From: Silurus meridionalis | Lineage: Eukaryota; Chordata; Actinopteri; Siluriformes; Siluridae | Direction: 5' to 3' | Assembly: GCF_014805685.1 (NCBI RefSeq) | Contig: NC_060892.1 | Coordinates: 19,729,990-19,793,989, forward strand | DNA: 64,000 nt | Shown here: piece after piece, positions 46,200-57,190 of the stretch | Numbering within the stretch: position 1 is the stretch's first letter | Layout: every line of letters starts with the position of its first letter | The notes under the pieces: model-generated | The model's input: the letters and a program-made list of their open reading frames with translations, nothing else | The model's database searches: none | What the model was told of the DNA's origin: nothing | Translations under genes and position numbers: made by a program

Positions 46200-46455
46200 C
46201 AGTCATAAACAGTCCACATTAAGGCCCAAGTTGTTGTGTGTGTGATTGACAGGGAATAGCAGATTCACCGAAAATGTTATACACCAAGGTTTCCATTTGA
46301 CTTTTGGATCTGGAGGCGCAAAGAGCCAAGCTAATCAATGTTGATAATGAACAATGCTCTGAGGGCAGATAAGAAAGGGTGGCCCACCACTGCTGTGATA
46401 TCAGACAACAGCGATGGGCCTTAGTTTCCTTTGTAATTCGAACACTCATGTTTCA
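46200..46455. promoter_or_regulatory. Candidate conserved non-coding island
   Basis: GTGATTGACAGGGAATAGC (TGIF/MEIS-like TGACAG), GAGCCAAGCTAATCAATGTTGATAATGAACAATG (TAATCAAT and GATAA words, SOX-like AACAATG) and AGGGCAGATAAGAAAG (GATA-like) lie within 200 bases of repeat-free, GC-richer DNA. Motif density is suggestive but no more. Confidence 0.33.
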
Positions 46456-47286
46456 AAACGACCAGATGAACAAGTGAGAATGAGAGTGAGAAAGATGATA
46501 TGAGGGCGGGGGGTGGTGGTATGTCATGAGACTCTGACATAAAAAAAAAACAAGGATGAGTTCTTAAAACACTTGTTTAACTGCAAAGGTCTGTTCAGAC
46601 CCTGGGAGGAATGTAGCACCTTTCATGTCATTGACATATAAAAAGGACAATGTCTATGGTTTCAGATGGCTGCCCAATGAAGAAGGTGACTAATAATGGC
46701 AACAACATTGGTGGATTTACTTAAATAAAACGATTTGTCTTTGAACTATTCTAAGCCTAAAACATCAAGAATAAATGGCAGGAGGGTGGTTAATACAAGC
46801 AAAGGTATGCAGTACACCTTCCGAAGTTGTGAAAGTCAAGGAAAAATAAGTCATTAATATACTTTGTAAAACTGATCAGGGTTGTACTTTTGACCTGTAA
46901 TGTACAATGCACTTTGATTACTTCCTATGTCATCAATCCGACAAACTGCTTAGCTGAACTGTGGAAAAATAAATAAATGAATATAGTACATCACAGAAAT
47001 TTCAACATTAACATATCCAATGTGTTTCAGACTGGATTTTTTAATCTTTATCAGCCACTTATTTGGAATGCCAACCCAGCAGAGTAAAGCCATACATAAC
47101 AGCTTCTTGTACACACACCTCCACATGGTGGAGTGAATACTGAACACTTCAGTCTTCCAAGAAACATATTATTCTCCCTAGAGCTAACAACAGGCTGCTA
47201 TGCATGCACTTCCCAGTTTTTTTTGATGACCACACATACTGCAAACTTCCCCATTCTCATGCACACACACACATATGCAAACTCAA
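46456..47286. other. DNA without recognised feature
   Basis: G-rich patch GAGGGCGGGGGGTGGTGGT at 46503-46521; otherwise plain. Confidence 0.45.
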
Positions 47287-47580
47287 TTAATTTGCATTTA
47301 AATTACGATTATATATGTTGGCGTACACATTCCTTATAGTTGCCTCTGTTATCCTGGTGGTGTCTGCTGCCACATGTTGTTTGCAGAAATATGCTCCGCA
47401 AGCACACTTGGTGCATTGACAAAACACACTGACATCTGCGAGGCACTTGCAAACATCAGTAAATGTCAAGAGTTTGCTGAAATATACGCTCTGAACAGCC
47501 AATAGTTTTAAACCGGTGTCTTTCAAGTCGACTACGCTTTTGCGAAAGTAAAATAACAGCTGCTCCTCGGGTAGTGTCAT
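47287..47580 (-). CDS. Candidate first coding exon, unidentified
   Basis: A 97-codon minus-strand frame starts at 47580 with ATG preceded by A at position -3, a good eukaryotic start context. It begins MTLPEEQLLFYFRKSVVDLK, LKLLAVQSVYFSKLLTFTDV, then becomes cysteine-rich (CKCLADVSVFCQCTKCACG). The first 40 residues read like protein and codons are GC-richer than the flanks. Upstream (47582-48020) CpG density rises, with a CT tract and an E-box, as at a promoter. Usable donor sites (AAGTGCCT near 47447) are weak. I know no matching family, so this could be a lineage-specific first exon, a lncRNA or chance. Confidence 0.28.
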   Translation of the reverse strand: MTLPEEQLLFYFRKSVVDLKDTGLKLLAVQSVYFSKLLTFTDVCKCLADVSVFCQCTKCACGAYFCKQHVAADTTRITEATIRNVYANIYNRNLNAN

Positions 47581-47776
47581 CCTGTGACTAACCTAATATA
47601 CGTTATTTAGGACCACACAGGAGGCTGCCCTGCTGAAGCCTTTTAAAACAGACGGTGCTCTGCATGAGCCTGGGACATATATCCGCATCGAAATAAAAGC
47701 CTGTTGCACTTTGCACAAGTAGTCAAGCGAAGAAACATTTACCTTCAAAAGTTGAGATGATAGCCTTGTGTGTTCT

Positions 47777-47827
<51 letters not shown>

Positions 47828-48020
47828 CTTTCCGTGCCTTTGACAGGAGAGCAGGTTAGCTAATAGCCTGCCACGTGGGAACACATTCACTTCTCTGTTA
47901 CTCCGAAGTCAAGAAGTTATTCTAAACTGCTTCCTGCCTCACCTGAACTCATCCAACCTGTTCTGCATTTGATCGACACGACTTCCTCCTCCCCGCTACT
48001 TGTCTGTATGCACCTGTTGA
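47581..48020 (-). promoter_or_regulatory. Candidate promoter or 5' region
   Basis: CpG-richer than most of the window (TACGTT, CATCGAAAT, AAGCGAAG, GACACGAC), with a homopyrimidine CT tract (47779-47820), an E-box CACGTG (47872-47877), CAGGTTAGC and a GC-rich shoulder near 47980. It lies directly upstream of the minus-strand frame 47287-47580. No TATA box is obvious. Confidence 0.28.
47779..47833. repeat. (CT)n microsatellite with CTTT tail
   Basis: About 42 bases of CT followed by three CTTT units. Confidence 0.96.
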
Positions 48021-49341
48021 AACCAGACACACCAGTTGCAAAATAATGCAGCATGAGCTAAAAACTGTTTAAAAACAAAAAATAACCCTATCCAATGTCA
48101 CCTTCGAAAGGACATCTTTTTTCATCCTGTGTCCTATATTCTTTTTGCAGCTCTCTGCTTCAGACAAATGATATTTGATCATTTATATTTTTCACACAAT
48201 AATATACGAGACGCTGGATAAAAAAAAATATTACGTTGATCCGTATGTGTAGATAAAACTGACGAACTAATGAAGCCCAAACCATAAAATGTCACCATGA
48301 GTGTGTGGTGGAAAAAGAGAACTAAAAGCAACTTCTCACTATTCAAATTTTGTCCTGGGTACCAAGGTAACATGATAAAATTTTTATAAACAATTTAAAT
48401 TGTTATTAATTACATTTACTATAAACAATTTCTTTACTAAGCAAGGTAATCTGTCAGTAGTAAGCAACATTAATGACAGTATACGGTAAACTGGTTTTAT
48501 GTTTGGTTTAAACAGTTAGTCACATGTGTACAGTAACAAGTGATTCTCTGAATATGAATGTCAGATCAGCCAATCAGATATTTTGAAACAATCAGATATG
48601 TTTAGTTTATCTATCACTAAACATGTTTTGCACCAACTAGCTTTACATTTGTTATTAAGACAGCTTAGTTTATACTGTATATACTATATATAAACCTTTG
48701 ATGATTGTTTAAAGAAACAATTTCAATTTAAGTTAAGATACATTTTGTTTCCAGCATAAGCTGTATTTATTGATTGTTTTTACATTTATTTTCTTTTACT
48801 TTTTTTTTTTTTTTTTTGCTGTTGTCTTTTGTTCTGGGTGTGCTGTTCTGTTCCTGATTTGGTGTTGTGTTTCTGATTTGCGTTTGAATTTTTTGGTTTG
48901 CTTTTTACTATATTTTTTTATTTGCTGCTTCTCTAAGGAATTTACTTAATTTAGTATTGTGTAAAGTTGATGTGTTTCTGAATTGGGTTGTTGTGCTTTT
49001 ATTTGCTTTGTGTTGTATTTTTCTTGTTGTGATTTTGTTTTGTTTTGTTGCTGTTGTTTTTTATTTTTTATTTTTATTTGTTATCTTCTTTCTTTTCTTT
49101 TTCTTAGTTTTTCAAAACAGCCAAAGGTTTTTGTGTTCATACTGTAGCTGTTCATGCACACCACAAACTATTTGCCGTCCTATGACTATTGATCATTATG
49201 GCTTTGTGGTTCATTGAAATATAATCATTTAAGTCTAAAAGCTCAGTCCTTAAAAAATCTTTAATGTCTGTGAGTTCAAATAATTCATGAATAAAAAATG
49301 TTCTGGGGGCAAAGGCCATCACCACAAAGATAACTGCAAAG

Positions 49342-49342
<1 letters not shown>
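48021..49342. other. DNA with strongly T/G-biased strand
   Basis: 48780-49110 is poor in A and C on the plus strand (19-T run near 48800, many TTTG and GTTT words), a marked strand asymmetry without a recognised repeat. The rest is AT-rich. Confidence 0.5.

Positions 49343-49412
<70 letters not shown>
49343..49412. repeat. (TG)n microsatellite
   Basis: About 35 uninterrupted TG units. Confidence 0.98.
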
Positions 49413-49414
<2 letters not shown>

Positions 49415-50079
49415 GCTGATTAATGTTCAAGCAGAATATATAAATAAATAATAACAATAAAAAAAATGATACTCTGACCTCCCAAGTCTAGACTCTATAT
49501 CTGAGCAAAACCGCTTTAAATGTAACATATCCAAATCTATTTGCAAGAAAAAAAAATAGTAAATTTTGGCCGGTTTGGCAAGAGCACCCAGAAAGCTTCC
49601 CCTATATCTTCAGTTTTTCATTAACATATAATTTCATCCTCATTTCCTGAAAGAAGCATTAATACCTTCCGGTGCATTCTTTTAATTTTCTCCCCTTTGA
49701 ATGTTGTGACAATTTGTAGTGCTATACACTGGAACTGAAATGGATTTCATCTGCTTTTTTTGCCATTTGATTTATACACGATGCTGAATTCTTTTAAGGT
49801 GGAAAATATTTTATTGCTGAAAAAATCAAACAGACAAAAAAAGAAAAAAAAGCAGATATTAATGGGTAGAATAAGTGTCCACTGTAGGTCAGTACCATTT
49901 GGCTGCCTGTTGTCTAATTTTAAATGTCTTATTATTAATCAAATTACACAGCTAGATTCTGATATATTCACACTGAAAGTTGAATACTAAATCAGTAAAT
50001 TCATGGCAAAGCAGATCTTGGTAATAAATGGAATTACCCATGGATGGCATTGGTAGGGTATGACCAGGGTTTGTTTAAA
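49413..50079. other. DNA without recognised feature
   Basis: AT-rich, short A runs; nothing recognised. Confidence 0.45.
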
Positions 50080-50175
50080 TAATATCTATTTAAATTATTT
50101 CAAAACAACCAGTGTTCCAAAGAATTCCAAATCCATACAAGCATTGAATACTACCACTTCCCTAAGTCTTAATAT
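50080..50175. repeat. Diverged relative of the 51064-51315 duplication
   Basis: ATCTATTTAAATTATTTCAA, AACAACCAGTGTTCC and CATACAAGCATTGAATACTA follow the same order as the unit at 51064, with changes and small gaps. Confidence 0.5.
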
Positions 50176-51063
50176 AAACGAATGAACTAATAAGGACATT
50201 TTCCAAATGCCATAAATGTAATGTAAATGTTATTTGGTAAAAAACTGTCACCTGGGATAAAAAAAAAAACAAAAACAGATCACCACCTTAAAGCTATTGC
50301 ATGATGATTGTTCAATAAACGTTACTGCCAGTGCATTATGAGAAATGGGGGTGTTTTGAACATATTCACATAAGGTAGTGATGCAACTAATATCATCTGC
50401 CCACTCCTACAGTACCTCCATTTGTAGTGATACCCAATGGTGGAAATGCAATCAGTAGAGCGTGAGAGCCAAGCCACTTCCAGCACTGTCATTAAACTTC
50501 AGAGCACAATAACAGAATCCACCATGTGCTGATAATTATATGTAAGAGCCAGCTAAAAAAAAAAAGTGCAAAAAGAAATGAAAACAATATTTTCCTCTAC
50601 ATCTTATTTCACAACAAGGCACATAACAGGTAGCATAAAATCCTCCCCTAAGCACAATTGTATAATTGGAGAGTACTATTGGGTGTCTTCTTCTTTTTAC
50701 CATTTTCCATCTTGTCGTTTGAAAGCATTCTTCACAATGGCCGAAGTGCCTCAAAGTGAATGAAAAGCTTCAAAGGAAACAGCATCATCTCAACCAAGCC
50801 ATGCAAGTATATTCTCTGCTTAGTCAGAGCTAGAGCTAATTAGATACATGTTTAACTCGGATAGAAAGGAATATTATGCAAAAAAAATACTAACTGGGCA
50901 AGATGCCATTCATCAGAGGCATCCATCATAAAAATTCATATTCATGTTTGCTTGTTTTTATTTGAGGTAATACTGATATGCCTAACTAATATGCATAACA
51001 TTTGACCTTTGCTATAACCAGGGCTGCCAGATTAGCTTCACAACAACCCATGAATTTTTTGTC
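50176..51063. other. DNA without recognised feature
   Basis: 50395-50530 is GC-richer (GGTGGAAATGCAATCAGTAG, CACTGTCATTAAACTTC) and could be regulatory; otherwise nothing is seen. Confidence 0.4.
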
Positions 51064-51315
51064 TATTTAAAAATATATCTATAAGAATAAATTAAAAACA
51101 ACTGGTGTTCGAATATAATCCCAACCTGTGCAAGCATGGAATATAAGAACTTCCTGTTTCTCCACTAGGTGTCTATTGACTTTCCCTTTTTTATTTATAA
51201 ACATATTTATAAGAATAAATTAAAAACAACTGGTGTTCGAATATAATCCCAACCTGTGCAAGAATGGAATATAAGAACTTCCTGTTTCTCCACTAGGTGT
51301 CCATTGACATTCCTC
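51064..51315. repeat. 128-bp tandem duplication, two copies
   Basis: Unit 1 (51064-51191) and unit 2 (51192-51315) share ATAAGAATAAATTAAAAACA, CTGGTGTTCGAATATAATCC, CAACCTGTGCAAG and AACTTCCTGTTTCTCCACTA with only a few differences (for example GCATGG against GAATGG, TCTATT against TCCATT). Low divergence points to a fairly recent event. Confidence 0.95.
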
Positions 51316-51659
51316 TTAATCCACCTCAAATTCATATTTATAAAGTAAAAAAAGAACAATTCTTCTTTTGTGATTATATGATATGCCCCACAGCATAATG
51401 TACCTTTAAAAGATGCTTGATGATTTTCTTAAACTAACCTCTAAATTCAACAGATCATTGGCAGAGTAATTGCATATTATTCTACACCAATTTAGGCTAG
51501 TTAACACAATTTCTCTTTCCATCCCTCTTAATTTTGTGCTGTTAGATAATAATTATATATTGATTTAAAGTGTTGCTGTATGTTTGTAAACATATTAAAT
51601 CATTTGTATAAGATTGTAATACAACCTACTTAAAATGCCCTTCAGTCCACTGTCTGCAC
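51316..51659. other. DNA without recognised feature
   Basis: AT-rich; no frame or repeat. Confidence 0.45.
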
Positions 51660-51770
51660 AATGCATACACATATTCAAACACTCATTTACACCTAGTAGA
51701 CAGTCCACCTACTGTCATGATGTTAAAACCTAGAGATAAGCCTAAGAACCCAGGGAAAACCCAAATTACT
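51660..51770. repeat. Dispersed repeat fragment (family of 18170-18360)
   Basis: CAAACACTCATTTACACCTA, GACAGTCCACCTACTG and AAGAACCCAGGGAAAACCC keep the order of the common repeat; the rest is lost. Confidence 0.5.
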
Positions 51771-51889
51771 GTACCTCTTTCTTTAAGGTTATCCACTTCA
51801 GAACAATCCACAATGATATGGCTACTTGGAAAAACAAGATAGTTGTGATCTAAGACAGGAAGTTACTGGATGGCACTCCATAGCATTTG

Positions 51890-52010
51890 CTACATTGGCT
51901 CATTGGGCTGATACGTTCATCTAAACGCAGCTTGGTCGTGTTGGGATTTAAATTTTTGACCTTCTGATCTGTAGCTCAAAAGCTTAACCACAGAGCAACC
52001 ACTTCTCTCA
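51890..52010 (-). repeat. tRNA-derived SINE fragment, minus strand
   Basis: On the minus strand: GTGGTTGCTCTGTGGTTAAG (A box), GATCAGAAGGTC, AATTTAAATCCCAAC (decayed B box) and ACCAAGCTGCG. Same type as 31752-31926. Confidence 0.6.
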
Positions 52011-54309
52011 AGAAATGGTATGGGAAGGACATGCCTTAGAAAGACTTATAGAGTTAGGGACTGCTAGTGGCTTGTAGGCAGTCTTTAATTTGTATAATAA
52101 TTTGTATAACATGAGGTACTAAAACTCCAAGGGAGAAGTAATATGGCAAGAAAAGGATTAGGTCCCAGAAGCTTTAGACACAATCCAAGCATTTCCGCTA
52201 ATACTGTAGTGTTAAATACTGTCACAAACCTAGAGCTAATAGTGTAGTTATGATGATCATGTCAAAATAAGGAATTGTTGCAGTATTGCTATAGCAGGAA
52301 TGAAAGTGTCAACGGCACATTTCTTGGGTGTTAAACTTCATAATTTGCTAATAATATGCTAATAACTAATATTTACTAGTTATTTGTGACAAAATTAGTT
52401 ATCACTACAATAAGCTGATTTTATGTTAGAAAATAAGTTAACAGGCTGCAGAGATGTCTAAACTATATAAATAAGTTACAAAATAGACACAATTTAAAAC
52501 AAAGAGGTTTTAAAGACTGTATGATCCTGCAGATCCATACTGGTCCCTAGTAGCACCTTTTTAAGAATTAAGTGAAAATTGGTTTCAAAAGTTGGATGCT
52601 TTCCCCCATAATCATTCATTTACATTGGATAATAATTGCAATGTTAAATCATATGCACAAAAAAAAAAGAAAGAAAGAAAATACCATAAACAGCTTGAAT
52701 TAGTGCCAAAAATGTGTAAGCTCCAGGCTTGGGAATCACAATTATTATAAAATGTAGATTTTTTTTTAGCATCCCACATGTTGTTGTGATGGGCTGGAGC
52801 CAAATCTGTTGAAAATGTAATTTTCCTTGTGCCTAAATTGAATGTCAATTAACATTGTATTTTTTTTATGATTTTTTTTTGCAACTTTGAAATTATTATT
52901 AAAACTCCACAGGGCTTCCTGTACATTTTGTCCCAATTAAATCCTTACCAAATTAATTACTATTTATTGTCTATACCATTTGTTTTCAAAAGCACATGAC
53001 AAGGTTTGGCATCTTTGCAATTCCATCATGCTATTGATAGTAATTTATTGATACTGCAGCTAGTTTAAGTGTGCACGTGAGTGGAAGTACATTTCCGATC
53101 TGGCTGCTTATTACATTGCTGATCATATTTGATATGACAGCACTGATATGATATTTTACACACTGCGACACATCTTACATTACTGGTTTGGTATTTAATT
53201 TTGCTTTGCTTTGAGACAACAGAATGATAAGACAGGAATTGTGTATGCAAACATTGCCTTCTGGGAACAGATTGCTGACTCACTTGATGTGTCAATGTGA
53301 CATTGCGATGGCCAGTGGTGACATGGTGACACCAATCATGAAGCAAGTACTAAATGACAACATGGCCTCTCAGGGTGTGAATGATATATTATTACTCTGA
53401 TTCTGACATATATTTTCAGAGTCTCCTTACCGAGAATCTACATCTGGGAATTAGAAGGTGATGCCATTGTTAGAAACAGGCATCTAATCAGAGTTTAGTT
53501 TATTGCCAATGAATTGCTCTTTGAATAGTGTTATTTGTAATTATAACAATCATTGGAATTTGGGCTCATTTAACAGCATGGATTCCACTGTGGGAATGGA
53601 TTTAATAATGCACCTTTTTTATGGCAATGTCTCCCAAGAAAAATAGACTCCAGTGCAAAGTAGAATTGTGTGTTTTATACACTCCACCACCTGAGGTCTG
53701 TACAATGTAATCCTCACTATGCATATTCACATCAGCTTTGTCTGACAGGCTGTACATGTGACAAGAATCTAAAAAAGTAATTTCTTCCTGAACTTGACTT
53801 CAGAGAAATCCACACTACTGGACAAAAGTTCTTTAAGTGAGGCTTAATCTACAATAGGTGTATGCTACATGATATTAACAAATGATGTGGACGCGAATAA
53901 CCACCCGATGCAAAAAGGAGGCATTTAGCAAACTAAGTCAATAAGGAAATGTTTACAATAGATGTCACAATGCAACTGTGACCGTAGGTTACTATGGTTA
54001 CAATTCTCCATAAGTCAGTGCTTTAATATATCACTAAACAGAACAACACAAACCTTCTAGTCAGTAAGAATTGAATATTCAGGCCATGACTACAGTATAA
54101 TGTGCAATAGTTTTAGATCATTCATTAATGTTTCAAAAACGATATTTTTGTTTCAGGGCTCTATTGCTTGTATTAGTTTATTATTATTAGTTCGTTGTAT
54201 TCGTTTAAATTCATGATCAGATTTTGTGACGATCAGATTAAAACTTTCCCTTTTTTTTTTTTGTTTTGCACAAAAACTGAAAAAAAGAAAACCTAAAGAC
54301 GCACAAACC
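52011..54309. other. AT-rich DNA without recognised feature
   Basis: A-rich microsatellite AAAAGAAAGAAAGAAA at 52667-52682; T runs near 52860-52880. No coding evidence. Confidence 0.45.
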
Positions 54310-54560
54310 AGCAGCCACTTTTTTTGCTTTAGAGGACCAGATGCACAATAGCTCATTAATATTGGCTGCTATGCGTGGCCAGCAACTTGTAAACGGTGAG
54401 CAACACAATCAATCATGAAGCAGGAGCTTGTGATTCATGGTAATGCATTTCTATTAAAATGCCCTAAGAGAGCATCAGAGCAGGAGCTCTCCAGGCTTGG
54501 ATTTCCTTTAATCAATACCTGCAACGTACAGGCCTTGATGTAGCACTACAGAGATGCAGT
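54310..54560. promoter_or_regulatory. Candidate conserved non-coding island
   Basis: CAATCAATCATGAAGCAGG, GATTCATGGTAATGCATTTC, GGATTTCCTTTAATCAATACC and a SOX-like ATTAATATTGGC in repeat-free DNA. Inferred from motif density alone. Confidence 0.25.
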
Positions 54561-55274
54561 AAGCTATCTTATATAAATGAGCAAAAAAAAAAAAGTAAAG
54601 TAAACCCTTGCTTTAAAACAAAAGGGACTCAAATGTTGCAAGCACAATTGAGATGTTAACTGAATTCATGACGCTCTACACACTGCCCTTTGTTTAGATA
54701 GTTGAAGTTCTATATCTGTTTATTGTGTATTTTGTCCATATATAAGTTACTAGTAAGCAACTGTTTAGCTTCTGCACTTTCTCATCCTCGGCTACTTCAC
54801 CTGAGTTCATAATTACTCTCAATGAAATGGCCAGGGGGAAATTCTAACAAACTTTCTAACTAATGTGCCTGAGCAAGCTAAAGATCTGCTAAAGTTGAAC
54901 TTAATCAAATCCACCTCTAAGTAATAAACATCAAGCAGCAATGAGTAGATGTGTGATGTTTAACAGTATACAGTGACAAACAATTTAAAGGACTATAAAA
55001 GACTCAAAGTGCAAAGTTTTTTCATTAAAACATCAGTACTTTCATGCTCATGTTCATATGAAGCTCACACTGCACTAGGACCACTAGGACTGCATCAAGG
55101 ACCCCTTACACAAGAGTTGCATGTGATAGTTTGGTTGAAATGATGGTGTTATTTTATGTCAAGCACCAGGGTGGCACAAAATTGTAAGCAATGTTCATGC
55201 AGCCTAACAAGCTCTAATAGCTGCATTCCTACTGGGCTGATAGAATCAAACTTCACATGTGCTGTTCAGCAAGC

Positions 55275-55510
55275 CTATACCTGAGGATTTGCACTATTTG
55301 AGTGATGTCTGTTATTTGTCTGTCATGGTGCGCCATGAGGACGTGTGAGGAATCAAAGTGCTGACTTTGATATATGGCCTTTATGAGTTCAGAAAGAAAC
55401 TGCCCTGGTGATTTGAAATGAAAAGAAGTAGAACAGAAGGTCACAATTTGAAACTGTGAATGCTCCGCAACTGAGTAGATGACCACCAGTGGCCATGGGC
55501 TTGCTTGGGT
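55275..55510 (-). CDS. Candidate host exon, low confidence
   Basis: A minus-strand frame (55537-55253) reads PWPLVVIYSVAEHSQFQIVT, FHFKSPGQFLSELIKAIYQS and HFDSSHVLMAHHDRQITDIT, more protein-like than its surroundings. A fair donor CTCAG|GTATAG lies at about 55275 and a pyrimidine-led acceptor-like TCCTTGTCAACCCAAG near 55502. I recognise no family and no partner exon. Could equally be a conserved non-coding element or chance. Confidence 0.22.
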
Positions 55511-55860
55511 TGACAAGGATAAAACCAAAATAGACATGCTTCATGAAGGATCAAAAGACTGTGCATTGGGTCTGTGTTTTAAAACAGAAATCCAGATTCA
55601 CTGCAGTCCGTAAGAGAAAAGGATAACATTACTGAGCACTGATAAATAAACTATTACAAAAAATATTACATTTGAGAAACAATCTGAAATATCCTCCATG
55701 GAATGTGTTCTCAGCAGTTTGAGGTCTTACTAATATTGCTAATACATAAAGAATAAAAATAAATATTATTAGCTGTTTTCTGAGCAAACAAGTGAGGCCA
55801 AACTGCTTAGATCTGATCCAATTTCATATGAGACCTTAATCTGTAATGTTAGATTTTGTA

Positions 55861-55970
55861 GGGAAGTGGATGCTCAGTGGTTAAGATGCTGGACTTCTTT
55901 TCAGGTGTATAAAAAAAAAAGATAGTTGTTGCTCTTGATAAAGGGTATCTGCCAAAATACTGTAAATGCA
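55861..55970 (+). repeat. tRNA-derived SINE, internally deleted, plus strand
   Basis: GGATGCTCAGTGGTTAAGAT (A box) and GCTGGACTTC join, through an A-rich patch, to GCTCTTGATAAAGGGTATCT and GCCAAAATACTGTAAATGC, the 3' end of the same family. The B-box region is deleted. Confidence 0.65.
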
Positions 55971-56049
55971 TTGCTGCATATAAAAAAGTAGTTTTTTTTT
56001 TTTTAAACAAAAAAAAGCAAAAAAAAAAAAAAAAAAAAAACATTGGGGG

Positions 56050-56205
56050 TGCTTTATACTTGTCACAAGTACATTATAGCACATTGAAATTCTTTCTTCG
56101 CACATCACAAGGGCTTTGCTCAAGGGCCCAAGAGTGGTAGCTTAATGGGGATTGGACCCCCAACCTTTAGTAACCTCAGGGCCTTAACCACTGAGCTAAC
56201 ACATT
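56050..56205 (-). repeat. tRNA-derived SINE with LINE-like tail, minus strand
   Basis: On the minus strand: TGTTAGCTCAGTGGTTAAGG (A box), GGGGGTCCAATCCCC (B box), GGGCCCTTGAGCAAAGCCC, then GAAAGAATTTCAATGTGCTA and a tail. The order tRNA head, central domain, LINE-like 3' end is the classic SINE plan. Matches 12880-13060. Confidence 0.75.
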
Positions 56206-56211
56206 TCTAAA

Positions 56212-56420
56212 TCAAAAACCCAGTAAGACAACCAAAACGCAATAAAAGCAACAGAAAAATGCTATTACAGCACTCAGTCAAACTCAATAAGGAACACCAA
56301 AAAGTACTAAAAGCACCAAAACCCCATTAGGAGCATCAATAACCCAATAACAGCATCAGAACATCAATAGCAGCACCAAAAACCCAACAAAAGCTCCAAC
56401 AACAACTCTATTACAAATCT
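56212..56420. repeat. Degenerate 20-bp minisatellite, G-poor
   Basis: About ten units of the form CCAAAAACCCAATAANAGCA, for example CCAAAACCCCATTAGGAGCA, TCAATAACCCAATAACAGCA, TCAGAACATCAATAGCAGCA and CCAAAAACCCAACAAAAGCT. Unit length is 19-22 bases. Related words recur at 58755-58795. Confidence 0.85.
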
Positions 56421-56937
56421 CTCAGTATATACTATGGAAAAAGAAAAACTGCACAAATAACATGATTTAACATTGTTAAGTGGGTTAACATAAGAATTTG
56501 AAGTTTTTTTCTTTTATATTAGTACTTACTGATGTCATGTTAATATAAATGTCCATTCCGTATTTAATGCATATTTAGAAAACTACACTGAAATGTAAAA
56601 AACAAAAAACTATTATTACCAAGTGATTCTTTCAGTGGTGCTTGAAAGCCCTACATAATAGGAAGTATTTGAGTATACCCTGGGACATATCTTTCTCACT
56701 TTTCATCATTACTTCATTTTTTGTCTGAAAAGCCTTGTTCAGATTGTAAGCACAGACAAGCTCGAGTGGGAAAACATATGGAGCTGTCCATTACCTTCAC
56801 GTCTCAGTTTCCACAACACTTCACATACAGAAAAACGAGCTCATCTGTGATCCCCATTCCCACTATTTTCCCTTCAGCAGTTTTGCTCCAACCTTGTGAA
56901 TCCAAGGACCAAAATGGCCAGCCGTAGACAGCTCATT
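56421..56937. other. DNA without recognised feature
   Basis: The plus frame 56721-56927 is not a recognisable protein. Confidence 0.4.
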
Positions 56938-57190
56938 TTACATGGGCTTAATGGAGCGGCTGGCGTCGCATTTTAATGCGAGCGTGACATCAAGGTATCG
57001 TGCTACAAGAAAGAATTCTCGCCTGTCATCGATGACAGGCTCGGCTAAATTATTTGTCATGCTGTGACTTGATAAAGACCTGCCGGAGTGGTAGCTTGTG
57101 GTTCCACCTGTATGACTTGGCACTCCCCGCACTTCACTCCAAATGTCAAATGAATTATAATGCAAAGCTAACCTTTGTCACAAAGATTGT
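56938..57190. promoter_or_regulatory. Candidate regulatory island with two palindromes
   Basis: GC- and CpG-richer than the flanks. Contains the near-palindrome TCGCATTTTAATGCGA (56966-56981) and the 20-bp perfect palindrome at 57021-57040, plus AAATTATTTGTCATGC. TGACAG words in the palindrome resemble MEIS/TGIF sites. A minus-strand 75-codon frame crosses the island but is not a recognised protein. Confidence 0.4.
57021..57040. repeat. 20-bp perfect palindrome
   Basis: GCCTGTCATCGATGACAGGC equals its own reverse complement and holds two opposed TGACAG sites around ATCGAT. Confidence 0.97.
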
